From positions 651,582,920-651,646,919 of the forward strand of contig NC_081405.1 in NCBI RefSeq assembly GCF_030272615.1: a stretch of DNA of 64,000 bases, written 5' to 3'. Position numbers and translations under genes: made by a program. Positions within the stretch are counted from its first letter, which is position 1. Every line of letters begins with the position of its first letter. The notes under the pieces are model-generated. The model did not search any database, was not told where the DNA came from, and saw nothing but the letters and a program-made list of their open reading frames with translations. Positions 1-9,798 of the stretch are shown here, one piece after another. The DNA is from Cryptomeria japonica. Its lineage: Eukaryota > Streptophyta > Pinopsida > Cupressales > Cupressaceae.

Positions 1-1250
1 GACCATGGCACCCAGCGCCCCTATCCCATGGACCAGGGCACCCAGCACCCTTGTCCTGGTAGGACCAGGGCGCCCCACGCCCCTGTCCTGGTCTTTTGTT
101 CTCAAATTTGGTGTGTTGCTCGGTTTCCGTCTGCTTCTCCCGGATCTGTAACTTGCGGTGTCGTCTGAATCCCGAAATCTGCACTTATATCTGAAAAGGT
201 GTGTTGGGTGGCTATATAGGGTTTTGCCTTAGTCAAACCCCCGCTTTGGTGATTTCCACCTCCACGAATAGCCAAGTTGTATTGTAAAAGTAATGTGTGT
301 GCAGACCTTGTGTGTGTGCAAGATCTTAAGATGCAAGTAAGCAAACTAGAGCAACCTAGAAAGTAAACCCTAATTGCTTGTAAATGATAATGTAAATGCT
401 CCAAATCAAGGTGCAAAGTGATCTAAAGCATGAATACAAATGATATAATGAGGCTTATGCAAAGACATGAAAACAACATGAAATCATACCCAACCCCAAG
501 GGAGGGGTACAAGCCAATCTTCAGTCGGTGATCCCTTATTGCTCTTTAATGTCTTCAAAGCCCTAAATGGATGAATAAAATTGATGAATGCTTGATGGAT
601 GGATGTTGAATGTTGTTGAAGTCTTCAAAGATCTACTCTTTCGCTGCATAGAAGGTCCCTGAAAACCCAAAATCGGATCCTTTCAAAATGAAGAAAGAGA
701 GCTCTTATATATGAAACCCTAGGTCTTAATTTAAACTTTTGGCCGACCTAGAGATTGAATCTCCTGCCAATTTCTTGGGGTTAAGCTTTATTTTATGATT
801 GGATCGCGCTCCTGAAATTTCAAGAAAAATGTCCGGGACCATGTGCACTCCGGGCGCCATGGTCCTCTCCGGGTGCCATGGTCCCGACAACTTTTCACCA
901 AATTTTCAGGGCCGTCAGATATGATGATTTTAGAGAGAATCTCGAAGTTACAGGTGATTTTGATATTTTTTGACCCCCGAAATCAGGCCTTAAAGTTCAA
1001 AATAGGACCTAATTAGGGTTTTTGATTAAATGATGTATTGGAGGAATAAAATGAAAAGGGCACACTTTAATGAAAGGGCCCAACTTTATGATATGGGAGA
1101 TGATAAAATAGAACCTTAGACCTAATTAATTTAATTAATTAAGTGCTAAAGGGGAAATGTAATGCAAAATACAAAATGCGCCAAGGTGGGTGCTAAACTA
1201 GGTGTGAAATTGTACCACCCTAGCAAGTGCGTACAATTTATGACGCTACA
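1..1250 (-). mobile_element. Tat-like LTR in reverse orientation, cut by the window edge
   Basis: This is the reverse complement of the first ~1250 bp of the LTRs at 7956-9627 and 14506-16177. The LTR start (TGTAGCGTC) reads leftward from 1250. Shared landmarks are the TATA box, the GC-rich CCATGG-containing palindromes near 830-890, and the GGACAGGGGCG-type repeat at 1-90. It interrupts a copia integrase frame exactly at 1250/1251. It may be a solo LTR or the 5' LTR of a minus-strand element extending left of the window; the window cannot decide. Confidence 0.9.
705..711 (-). promoter_or_regulatory. TATA box of the reversed Tat-like LTR
   Basis: The reverse complement reads TATATAA followed by GAGCTC, identical in context to the TATA boxes at 8477 and 15027. 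It would drive transcription leftward. Assigned by position and sequence only. Confidence 0.55.
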
Positions 1251-1850
1251 ACTAGGAGTGTGCAGGGTGATAGGTACTTCATGACTCTCACTGATGACTG
1301 CTCGAGAATGATGTGGGTCGCATTCTTGAAAGATAAGTCTAAAGCTTTTGTAAAGTTCAAAGCTTTCAGAGCATTAGTGGAGAAGGAAAGCGGTAAAAGG
1401 ATCAAGTGCCTGAGAACTGATCAAGGAGGGGAATTCACTTCTGGTGAATTCAACAAGTACTATGAAGAACATGGCATCAAGAGGCAACTATATGCCCCCT
1501 GAACTCCATAGTAGAATGGTCTAGTAGAGAGGAATAACCAGACTGTGGTTGAAGTAGCTAAAACCATGTTGATTCAAGGAAAGGTAGCTCACACCTTTTG
1601 GAGAGAAGCGGTGAGCACTGCAGTCTATACAATGAACCAGGTACTCATCAAGAAAGGTAAGGATAAAACTCCTTCTGAGTATTTGACTGGTAAGACACCT
1701 GTGGTTAGCTACTTTAGAGTACTAGGTAGCAAATGTTACATCAAGAGAAGTGAACACCAGAGCAAATTTGATGAAAAATGTGATGAGGGAATATTCCTAG
1801 GGTACTCCACCAAGAGCAAATCTCTCAAGTGTTTCATTAATAGGACTTAG
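1251..1850 (+). pseudogene. copia integrase core remnant
   Basis: Integrase would insert the cDNA into the host chromosome. The DDE triad is visible: Asp in the TLTDDCSR stretch, Asp in LRTDQGGEF, and Glu in NGLVERNN. The C-terminal part resembles the copia region after the core (KTPSEYLTGKTP, GYSTKSKSLK). The frame begins directly at the Tat-like LTR junction. Three stops, at 1500-1502, 1509-1511 and 1512-1514, fall in the conserved 'PRTPQQNG' block and are explained by CGA to TGA and CAG to TAG changes. The frame also stops at 1848. Not functional. Confidence 0.88.
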
Positions 1851-3129
1851 AGAATTATGGAAAGCATCAATGTAAGAGTTGATGAAACCTCTGAGAAAAC
1901 TAAGGAAACTGATAGTAAGTAAGTAGTAAATGAACCGGTTGTAACCTTATGAGAACCGATTGTTAGTCAACCAAGTGCTAGTAATAGTGTTACTACACTG
2001 GTGGATGTAGATGCTGATACAGATGGAAATGAGGATGAAGAAGAAAAGAAAGAGAATCTATCAAGATCATTCCTCGATATGTCAAGCTAAATCATGATCC
2101 TAAGTAGATCATAGGAGATAAGGATGCAGGAATCCTTACAAGAAGAAAGGTCAGAGAAAACTCATGTATGATCTCTGAATTTGAGCCTAAATCATTCAAA
2201 GAGGCACATAAAGATGAATACTAGATTAGGGCAATGGAAGAGGAACTTGATGAGATAGCAAAAAATGGTACATGGTCTTTGGTACCCAGACCAGAGCATA
2301 AAAATGTCATGGTACTAAATGGGTTTTTAGAAATAAGCTGAATGAGGATGGCACAATGATTAGAAACAAAACGAGATTGGTGTGCAAAGGATATGCCCAA
2401 GAAGGAGAAGACTATAGAGAAACCTTTTCTCCTGTAGCCAGATTGGAAGGAGTTCGTATGCTTCTTGCATATGCAACTTTTAAAGGTTTCAAAGTATATC
2501 AAATGGATGTAAAATCTGCATTCCTAAATGGTGTACTTGAAGAGGAGGTGTATATAGAGCAACTAGATGGGTTTTCCCTATCTAAAGACAGTGACATGGT
2601 GTGTAGGCTACATAAAGCCTTATATCGTCTAAAGAAGACACCTAGAGCATGGTATGAATGTCTGAATTTCCATCTTGTGAAGATTGGATTTGAGAGAACA
2701 AGTGAAGATAGTAATATCTACTTAAACTCTGAAGAAGATCAGATCCCGATCTATGAGGTATTTGTTGATGACATTATCTTTGGTGGAGATGACAAGATGA
2801 GTCATGAGTTTGCAGATGAGATGAAGAAAGAGTTTGAAATTTCACTCATAGGGGAGATTAAATTCTTCATTGGACTGCAGATCCAGCAGATGAAAGATGG
2901 AATCTTTATCACTTGGTCCAAGTATGTCAAAGAGGTGTTGAAGACCTTTGGCATGGAAGATAGCAAATTGGTTGGTACTTCGATGGTGACTGGTTGTAAA
3001 CTATCCAAAGAAGATGACTCAGCATTGGTTGATGAGAAGGAATACCGATCAGTGAATGGTAAGTTGTATTATGTAGTGCATAGGCGACCGGATATTGCAC
3101 ATGTAGTTGGCATTACTGCAAGATTCTAG
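1851..3129 (+). pseudogene. copia reverse transcriptase remnant with upstream linker
   Basis: 1851-2220 is an acidic, stop-containing linker between integrase and RT. From about 2224 the reading shows the copia RT start (AMEEELDEIAKNGTW), then [24 protein letters not shown] and the catalytic box [10 protein letters not shown] at about 2758-2787. It ends with [10 protein letters not shown]. The polymerase would copy element RNA into cDNA. A frameshift lies near 2310-2340 and a TAG at 3127-3129 closes the long frame. The catalytic Asp pair is intact, but the polyprotein is broken upstream. Confidence 0.9.
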
Positions 3130-3150
3130 AAAAGCCCAAGAGAATCCCAC

Positions 3151-3714
3151 TTGGTTGCAGTCAAGCGGATTCTTAGGTATTTGAAGGGAACTTTTCACTA
3201 TGGATTGTGGTATCCATATAGAAAGGATTTCAACGTGAAAATATACACAGATGCTGATTGGGCAGGCAATATAGATGACCGGAAAAGCACAACCGATGGT
3301 GCATTCTTTCTCGATGGTAGGCTGGTCTCATGGATGAGTAAGAAGCAGAGTTGTATCTCTTAGTCTACAATGGAAGCAGAGTATGTTGTAGCTTTCATGA
3401 ACTGCACTCAGACAATTTGGATGAAGCATGTATTAAATGGCTTCAAAGGTCCTGTATTTGAACCGGTAAGTATATTTTGTGACAATACTAGTGCAATTAA
3501 TATCTCCAAGAATCCGATTTTACATTCTAGAACCAAGCACTTTGAGCTTAAGTATCATTTCTTGAGGGAAAAGGTTCAGAACAAAGTGATTGCACTGGAA
3601 CATGTTTCCAGTAAGGAGCAGTTAGCAGACATATTCACCAAGCCTCTCCCAAAGGCTACATTTATGTACTTAAGAGGTGAATTAGGGGTGTTGCCCCTTC
3701 AGGAAGTAAACTAA
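3151..3714 (+). pseudogene. copia RNase H remnant (end of pol)
   Basis: The reading carries the copia RNase H signature: IYTDADWAGNIDDRKST, LVSWMSKKQ, then after a stop MEAEYV, FCDNTSAINISKNP, HSRTKHFELKYHFLREKV and the terminal DIFTKPLP. It would degrade RNA in the RNA:DNA hybrid. The stop at 3361-3363 replaces the Gln of the usual SQST motif (CAG to TAG). The natural end of pol is at 3712-3714, about 245 bp before the LTR. Confidence 0.9.
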
Positions 3715-3950
3715 AGGTATATGCTCCACATCAGTCAGGTATTGCATAGTCAATTTTTTCTATAGGATTGATGTGTTGAAGGATACTACTCCTCAGGGGG
3801 AGCAACATAATGGAATAGGGCAGCTTGTGCCTCCACTTTGGCATTGTTGTCAAAGTGGGAGAAGATGTGAAGTGAAGAAGATATCTATAGAAATTGGGGG
3901 AGAAGATGTGAAGTAGAGAGATATCTTTGTATATTGCCATCAATGACAAA

Positions 3951-3959
3951 GGGGGAGAT
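3951..3959 (+). other. polypurine tract of the plus-strand copia
   Basis: GGGGGAGAT lies immediately before the LTR start TGTTGGCATT. This is the standard primer site for plus-strand DNA synthesis in plant copia elements. The same GGGGGAGAT occurs, in reverse, beside the LTRs at 54686 and 62980. Confidence 0.8.
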
Positions 3960-5344
3960 TGTTGGCATTATGTGAACCGGTATGAGGACATAATGACATT
4001 ATATGTTGTCATTGATGTCAATATGTTGAAGAGGTGAGAATTGGCATATGTGAGAACCGGTATAACACTGTGAATCGACATTTGTGCCAAAGTGAAGCGG
4101 TGTGCTTGTTCAAGGTGAACTGACATATGGTTATGGGACCCGACACATGGAAGCATTGTATGACTACTGGTTGGTAGTCTCAACTTTAGGGTTTCCGGTT
4201 GAAGTGCTTCAAGCTTGTGTGGATCAACTGGTGACATTGTGTGATGAGTTAGTATTGTAACAAAGAACAAATCATGTTGCCACGTAAGGCTTGTGCGCAT
4301 GAAGGATCTTGCATGAAGGAGATTGTCTTGAGATTGGATCAAGAACTGCTACATTTGATGCAGTGTGCTCAATGATCAGGATTGAACCATTTGAATTCCT
4401 CAACCTAACAGGTTTAGGGTTTATGATACTGACCTATCTATTTTCCTATAAGGTCGATGTTGTGATTCTTTCAAGGGTTGTTGGTAAAAGTTGTGTGTGT
4501 GTATCCAAGAGAAGGGATACGTGATTCTTGCCAGACCAGAGGAGAGAAGTGATACATGTAGAGTGTAACTGCAGAAGGTGAAGAGAAGCTTAAGTGGATC
4601 TGCATTAGCATTGAGTGTTGTTACTAGATCATTGTAATACCTGTTGATCTCTAACCACCTCAACAGTTGGAAAATCCCTTAACAGGGTAGCCTTAACCGG
4701 CTTGCTAATAATTCTTTAATAGGGTGACTCAAAACCATTGAGTTCTTGAAATCCTTTAACAAGGTAACCTTTAATAGGGTTTAACCCTTAACCAGGTATT
4801 CTAGCCATCCCTTAACCGGGTGATCCCTAACAGGATTGGTTCCTAACAGAACCTATTGTATCAGTCTTTAACCGGATAAGGCTCCTAACAGAGCGGACTT
4901 CTACTTCTAAAGAGTTAAAAAACAAGCTTGTGGGTATTCATCCCCACCGTGGTTTTTCCCAGTTGGGTTTCCATGTGAAAAATAAGTGTATCATGTGTGA
5001 TGTCTTCTTCATGTGATGTTATGTTGTTTTCTGTCAAGCGGTGAATCATGTTGATCTAGTTGCTTATATGTATATCTTTAATGGTAGATTAATTGTTCAT
5101 GCATTAGAGTGAAATGGAAATGAAGTGTTAGATTGTATGAGAAGATAAGTGTCAACCAGTTTATGCTTGTCTCAGTTATTCTGGGCTTTGCTGGTTGTAC
5201 TCTGTTTTAGGACCGGTGTTACTGTTTGTCTGTCAATGCACAATGTCTGCTGACAAACCGGTTCAAGAGTATGCTTTTTTCTGTACTGATTCACTCCCCC
5301 TCTCAATACCAGTTTGGTACTATTCATTCATCATTGAGTTATCA
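3960..5344 (+). repeat. 3' LTR of the plus-strand copia
   Basis: It starts TGTTGGCATTATG directly after the polypurine tract and ends ...TTATCA at 5344, by comparison with the solo LTR at 28364-29721, which has defined target duplications. It shares with that LTR the repeated 'CCCTTAACAGGGT'-like stretch (4670-4890) and the conserved box CACCGTGGTTTTTCCCA at about 4945. The two are related subfamilies, not recent copies. Confidence 0.85.
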
Positions 5345-6360
5345 TACTTGATAGCCCATAGGCTCCACTTCTTCCTATTTGGGCTCAATCGCAACCATTA
5401 TGTGCTCATCTACTTTGATGGTGAAGCAAATGTCTTCCTCATACATTTTGACTATATCACCAGATAATCTCATCCTTTGACTCATCTTGCGTCTGAACTC
5501 ATCAAAGTATTTGTTCAGCATTTCCGGATAGCCAGTTCCAACTGCTTGTAGACTTTCCTTGATTTGCTTTGTGATCGGTTGGTCGGCATACCACTGAATG
5601 TCACCTAATCCTGGAAAGTAGCCTTGGAAGTAAAAGAACAACCCAACCAGTAGTTGTCCGAACTTAAATCTCAGTGCATTGTCCTGTTTGATTGAATTAA
5701 GATTCAACAGAAGTTGTCTTTGCATACAAGTGCACAGATCAAATGACGCATCTTCCTTAATCATCCTATAAGCGGTATTTACTATTGTAGTAGAGATAGA
5801 ATTTATTCTGCTAGTAGATAACGTTTGGTAACCTATCACCATGTAGGCATACTTGACCAGATCATCCTTGATTGAGTTGATGGTCATTCCACGTGAGTCT
5901 CTCATGGAATCGGTGAGCTTGACATTTTAGTCTTGCTGACCTTCTTTAGGGCTGGCACTTCCCCTGTGTTACAGAAACTGGTGATGACATGAATCACTTC
6001 TGATGTGATATCATGCATCCTCTCTAAGTACATCTTATCACCGTGTACCCTGCTTAGAATAAAGCGAATGTGATCATCCAAAAATTCTTCGAGAAAGTAA
6101 ACTGCATTGTGAAGTTTCTTCTTTTCTAGAATGCTGAATTCTGGTTTAATCTTCTTATCCTTCCCACAAAATAAACTCAACTGGGAATGGATCACAAGAG
6201 ACCCTAGGTCTTTGATTTTGCAGTCTATGTAATCGGAAATGCCTTCTTCTACTATAACACCAGTAGGTACTTGAGATAGGGCATTGTATTTCGACTTTCA
6301 TTGAATGAAGTCCATAGAATCAACGGTTGCACTAGAGCTATCATGTGATGCAGAAGCCAT
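5345..6360 (-). pseudogene. N1 accessory ORF, N-terminal part, function unknown
   Basis: The minus-strand frame starts at an ATG at 6360 (MASASHDSSS...). It has an early TGA after about 20 codons and a frameshift near 5905, and continues to the copia junction. I do not recognise the family. It aligns with the N2 ORF at 58456-57340: LSRVHGDKMYLERMHDIT here against LSRVHGEFFWLDSIHKIT there. The later stretches GQLLVGLF (GNLLVCLM in N2) and the KYFDEFRRK region also correspond. It looks predominantly helical, with no signal peptide or obvious catalytic motif. Position after gag suggests a structural or accessory role, but that is inference. Confidence 0.7.
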
Positions 6361-6800
6361 GATAAATGGAGGATTATGAAAAATACCTTCATAGATCAAA
6401 ATTTAGGGCTTCATAGTTTGAACTTAGCCACACACTCCTTCGGTTGTAGAGATACCGCTTTGCGTTCTACACTCCTACAACATATGTTTGCTTCAGATTC
6501 TTCTTTAGGATTTTGACAAATTCTTTGAATTGCAATGTAAATTTCTCTTCTTCACTGTACACTTGAAAAACTTCTTTTCTTGAAAAATGATAAGTGAGAA
6601 ATGATTTGAAAATTCCTTTTAAACAGATTCTCCACCCACCATAATAAATGGTCCACAATTAGGGCATAAACCCTAATTTGCCTTTTACCATTTTCGGTCT
6701 TCTACCGACTGACAGGTATCTCACACTAGTTAAGGTCTTTTACTGGTGTCAACCGAGGGTTTGAGATATTTCACCATTTTCTCCCCCTAAGCTTTTTTGA
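6361..6800 (-). other. N1 spacer between gag and accessory ORF
   Basis: There is no convincing protein here. The stretch is AT-rich and contains AACCCTCGGTTGACACC-like sequence and a run of short shadow frames. In N2 the matching interval (58527-58730) is shorter. It could carry a splice or internal promoter signal for the accessory ORF; I see no decisive motif. Confidence 0.4.
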
Positions 6801-7955
6801 TGCTTAGTTTGCCAGTTCCGTGATTTCCACACTAGGTGCGGAAACCGGTTCTTCATGCAACACCGTTGGTTTCTTTTTCCAGGTTTTGTTCATATCCGCT
6901 TGAATAGTTTCAATATCAATCTTTCCTTCGAGAGTGACCAGTATGTCATCCAATATGTTCTTTCTTGTTCTACAGAATCTCGCAATGTGACTCAGTTTGT
7001 TGCAATGATAACAAACCATTCCAAGTGCTCTCCATGGTCCATTATTCATGTTACTGTTCTTCCTCCTGCATATTGCAGCAGTGTGACCATGACAATGATA
7101 GATCAAATAGTTTGCTCTCCATCTGGTTGCCGCTTGATAGCCACTGCTACCTAACTGATGACTATAGGTATTAAACCGGTTTGGGTTCTGGTTCCCAGAG
7201 GGTTCAGGAAAAACTCCTTGATTCCTTTGAGGATACCTTTCGGTATTGTGCATGATAGACCTGCATTCAAATGCTCTATTCCCAAACTTGTTCATGCATA
7301 ACAATTACCATTGAATCTATTGGATCTAGGCTTATCATTTAGAAAATAAGGAAAATTATTGTAAGCCTTACTTCTACATACATTAGCAGTGTGTCCTTCC
7401 TTAAGACAGTTAAAGCAAACATGTTTGAACTTTTGCTTACCTTTACGTTTGAATGTCAGTTGCTTCTTCGATGCTTCAACATTTGCACTAGAGGTCTCAC
7501 CTTCCTCATGACCAGAGTAACCAAGTCCATCAGTATTCTTGACAGGTTTGGCTGATTCAAGCTTTTTCTCTTGCTTAATAGTACTCTTGTTGAACTTAGC
7601 AAGTATTTCCTTTGACTCGGAGAGTTCTTTGGAAATAGCAGCATTTGTTTCCATCAAGTTTCCATTCTCAAAGATGGCTATGTTCAGTTCTCCTTGCATG
7701 TCTTCCTTTTCCACTTTGCTCGCATGGAGTTGAGCGGTTAGGGCACTAATTTCTTGTTCTAACTTTGAGATCTCATGATCTTTGTCTTTTACAAGATCTT
7801 CAACTTTCCTTCAGTTCTCAAGCTCTTGGCACATTCATATAGTCAGTCCTTCCAACTATTTTCTCAAGTTGGAATTGGATTCATTCAAAATTTCTGCTCC
7901 TTGAATTAGGGCTTCCATTTCCACTTCATCAGAGGAACTATTTTCAATTAGCTCC
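6801..7955 (-). pseudogene. N1 gag-like ORF with four zinc knuckles
   Basis: Minus-strand reading: a coiled-coil segment (from 7955 to about 7500, rich in Glu, Lys and Leu), a Lys-rich linker, then four CCHC-type knuckles. These are CFNCLKEGHTANVC (about 7376-7417), a degenerate CMNKFGNRAFEC (about 7263-7300), a degenerate IYHCHGHTAAIC (about 7069-7110) and CYHCNKLSHIARFC (about 6972-7013). Such knuckles bind element RNA during packaging. Its N-terminal codons lie at 16178-16346, on the other side of the Tat-like insertion. Frameshifts (for example near 7300) and stops show it is inactive. Copia gag usually has one or two knuckles, so four is unusual. Confidence 0.78.
7951..7955. repeat. target-site duplication GCTCC (left)
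   Basis: GCTCC directly precedes the 5' LTR and is repeated at 16178-16182 directly after the 3' LTR. This proves a single insertion event into the N1 gag sequence. Confidence 0.92.
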
Positions 7956-9627
7956 TGTAGCGTCATAAATTGTACGCACTTGCTAGGGTGGTACAATTTC
8001 ACAACTAGTTTAGCACCCGCCTTGGCGCATTTTGCATTTTGCATTGCATTTCCCCTTTAGCACTTAATTAATTAAATTAATTAGGTCTAAGGTTCTATTT
8101 CATCATCTCCCACATCATAAAGTCGGGCCCTTTCATTAAAGTGTGCCCCTTTCATTTTATTCTTCCAATACATCATTTAATCAAAAACCCTAATTAGGTC
8201 CTATTTTGAACTTGGGGGCTTGATTTCGGGGGTCAAAACATCTTGAAATCACCTGTAACTTCGGGATTCTCTCTAAAATCATCATATCCGACAGTCCTGA
8301 AAATTTGGTGAAAAGTTGACGGGACCATGGCGCCCGGAGTGCAACATGGTCCCGGACATTTTTCCTGAAATTTTAGGACCGCGATCCAATCATAAAATAA
8401 AGCTTAACCCCAAGAAATTGGCAGGATATTCAATCTCTAGGTCGGCCAAAAGTCAAAATTAAGACCTAGGGTTTCATATATAAGAGCTCTCTTTCTTCAT
8501 TTGAAAGGATCCGATTTTTAGCTTTGGAGGACCTTCTATGCAGTGAAAGAGCAGATCTTTGAAGACTTCAATAACATTCAACATCCATCCATCAAGCATT
8601 CATCAATTTCATTCATTTAGGGCTTGGGAGACATTGAAGAACAATAGGAGATTACCGACTGAAGATTGGCTTGTACTCCTCCCTTGAGGGATGGGTATGA
8701 TTTCATGTTGTTTTCATGTCTTTGCATAAGCCTCATTATATCATTTGTATTCATGCTTTAGATCACTTTGCATCTTGATTTAGAGCATTTACATTATCAT
8801 TTACAAGCAATTAGGGTTTACTTTCTAGGTTGCTCTAGTTTGCTTTCTTGCATTTAAGGACCTTGCACACACACTAGGTCTGCACACACATTACATTTTA
8901 CAATACAACTTGGCTATTCGTGGAGGTGGAAATCACTGAAGCGGGGGTTTGAATAAGGCAAAACCTTATATAGCCGCCCAAAACACCTTTTCAGATATAA
9001 GTGCAGATTTCGGGATTCAGACGACGCCGTAAGTTGCAGATCCAAAAGAAGCAGACTGAGACCGACCTTCCCACCAAATCTCAGAGCAAAAGACCAGGAC
9101 AGGGGCGTGGGGTGCCCTGGTCCTGCCAGGACAGGGGCGCTGGGCGCCCTGGTCCCTGGGACAGGGGCGCTAGGCACCCTGGTCCTCATGACAGACAACA
9201 TTTTCAGCATTTTTGATAGCTTTTCCAGAGTGCAAAACAGCAGTTTCCAGAGTAGTTTCAGGGGCAGAATCAGGACAGTGGCGCTCGTGCCCCCGTCCTG
9301 AACATTTTCAGTCAGATTTTAACTCCGGGTATGCATTTACATTCTTGTCTTTTCCTTGTGTTTACAGCTTTCCATCATTTAAGTTCAATTCTGTAATCTT
9401 GTTATTAGTTCATACTTGCACTTTGGGGTTAGGGATTGGACTTGCATCATTTCATCTTTCAATTACAACAAAGGAATAGAAATCCTAATAGGTAGCCCGT
9501 GGCTCTCTCTTCCACAAGAAGAAGTAGCCAATTGTGTGATACCTCTAGGCTCTTTCGTATTCCACAAGTGTGTGGTTGAAAGTGAGATTAGGGCATGTTT
9601 GCTTAGTGTCACTTTTTCTCCCACACA
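7956..9627 (+). repeat. 5' LTR of the Tat-like element
   Basis: It begins TGTAGCGTCATAAATTG and ends CTCCCACACA. It contains a TATA box at 8477-8483, a palindrome around CCATGGCGCCCGG at about 8330, and three tandem GC-rich units of the GGACAGGGGCGCTGGGCGCC type at about 9095-9190. Same length as the 3' LTR. Confidence 0.93.
8477..8483 (+). promoter_or_regulatory. TATA box of the 5' LTR
   Basis: TATATAA followed by GAGCTCTC. It is conserved at the same offset in the 3' LTR (15027) and in the reversed copy at 705. Transcription would be expected to start about 30 bp downstream; the start itself is inferred. Confidence 0.6.
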
Positions 9628-9630
9628 TTT

Positions 9631-9650
9631 TGGTGAACCCGACGTGAAAC
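9631..9650 (+). other. putative primer binding site of the Tat-like element
   Basis: TGGTGAACCCGACGTGAAAC starts three bases after the 5' LTR end. Position, and the fact that its complement ends in ...CACCA, are as expected for pairing with a tRNA 3' end. I cannot assign the tRNA with confidence. Confidence 0.6.
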
Positions 9651-9730
9651 TATCATTGCTTCCTCTTGCATTGCATTTGTTAGATCTAGATCTAGATTTA
9701 GTGTGTTTTCATTTCATTTTCATTAAAAGG

Positions 9731-9753
9731 AAAAAAAAAAAAAAAAAAAAAAA
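9731..9753 (+). repeat. 23-nt poly-A tract
   Basis: An uninterrupted run of A lies between the primer site and the ORF. Such tracts are prone to length change and mark the untranslated leader. Confidence 0.95.
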
Positions 9754-9798
9754 GTGTGTTTCTTTGCATTGTGTATTTAAATTTTATGCAATTTCAAA

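Larger units (their letters stand above)
1251..5344 (+). mobile_element. Ty1/copia retrotransposon, 3' two-thirds (integrase to 3' LTR)
   Basis: The order integrase, RT, RNase H, polypurine tract, LTR is the Ty1/copia order. The left part (5' LTR, gag, protease, start of integrase) lies beyond the Tat-like LTR inserted at 1250 and outside the window. The right end abuts the minus-strand accessory ORF of N1 at 5345. That ORF can be aligned up to the junction with its relative at 57385-57340, so this copia most likely inserted into N1. The pol frame is broken by several stops, so the element is dead. Confidence 0.88.

Noticed and set aside
4670-4890. Regular CCTTAACAGGGT-like repeats suggesting a CRISPR-like or satellite array
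   Set aside because: Spacing is irregular, units are degenerate, and the same stretch recurs in the related solo LTR (29080-29300), so it is an LTR-internal feature.
4421-5467. Short frames on both strands within the copia 3' LTR
   Set aside because: They fall in or across the LTR and do not match copia proteins.
9001-9301. Pro/Gly/Arg-rich frames in the LTR (also at 15657-15872)
   Set aside because: They translate the GC-rich mini-repeat of the LTR; several frames are open at once and none is favoured.
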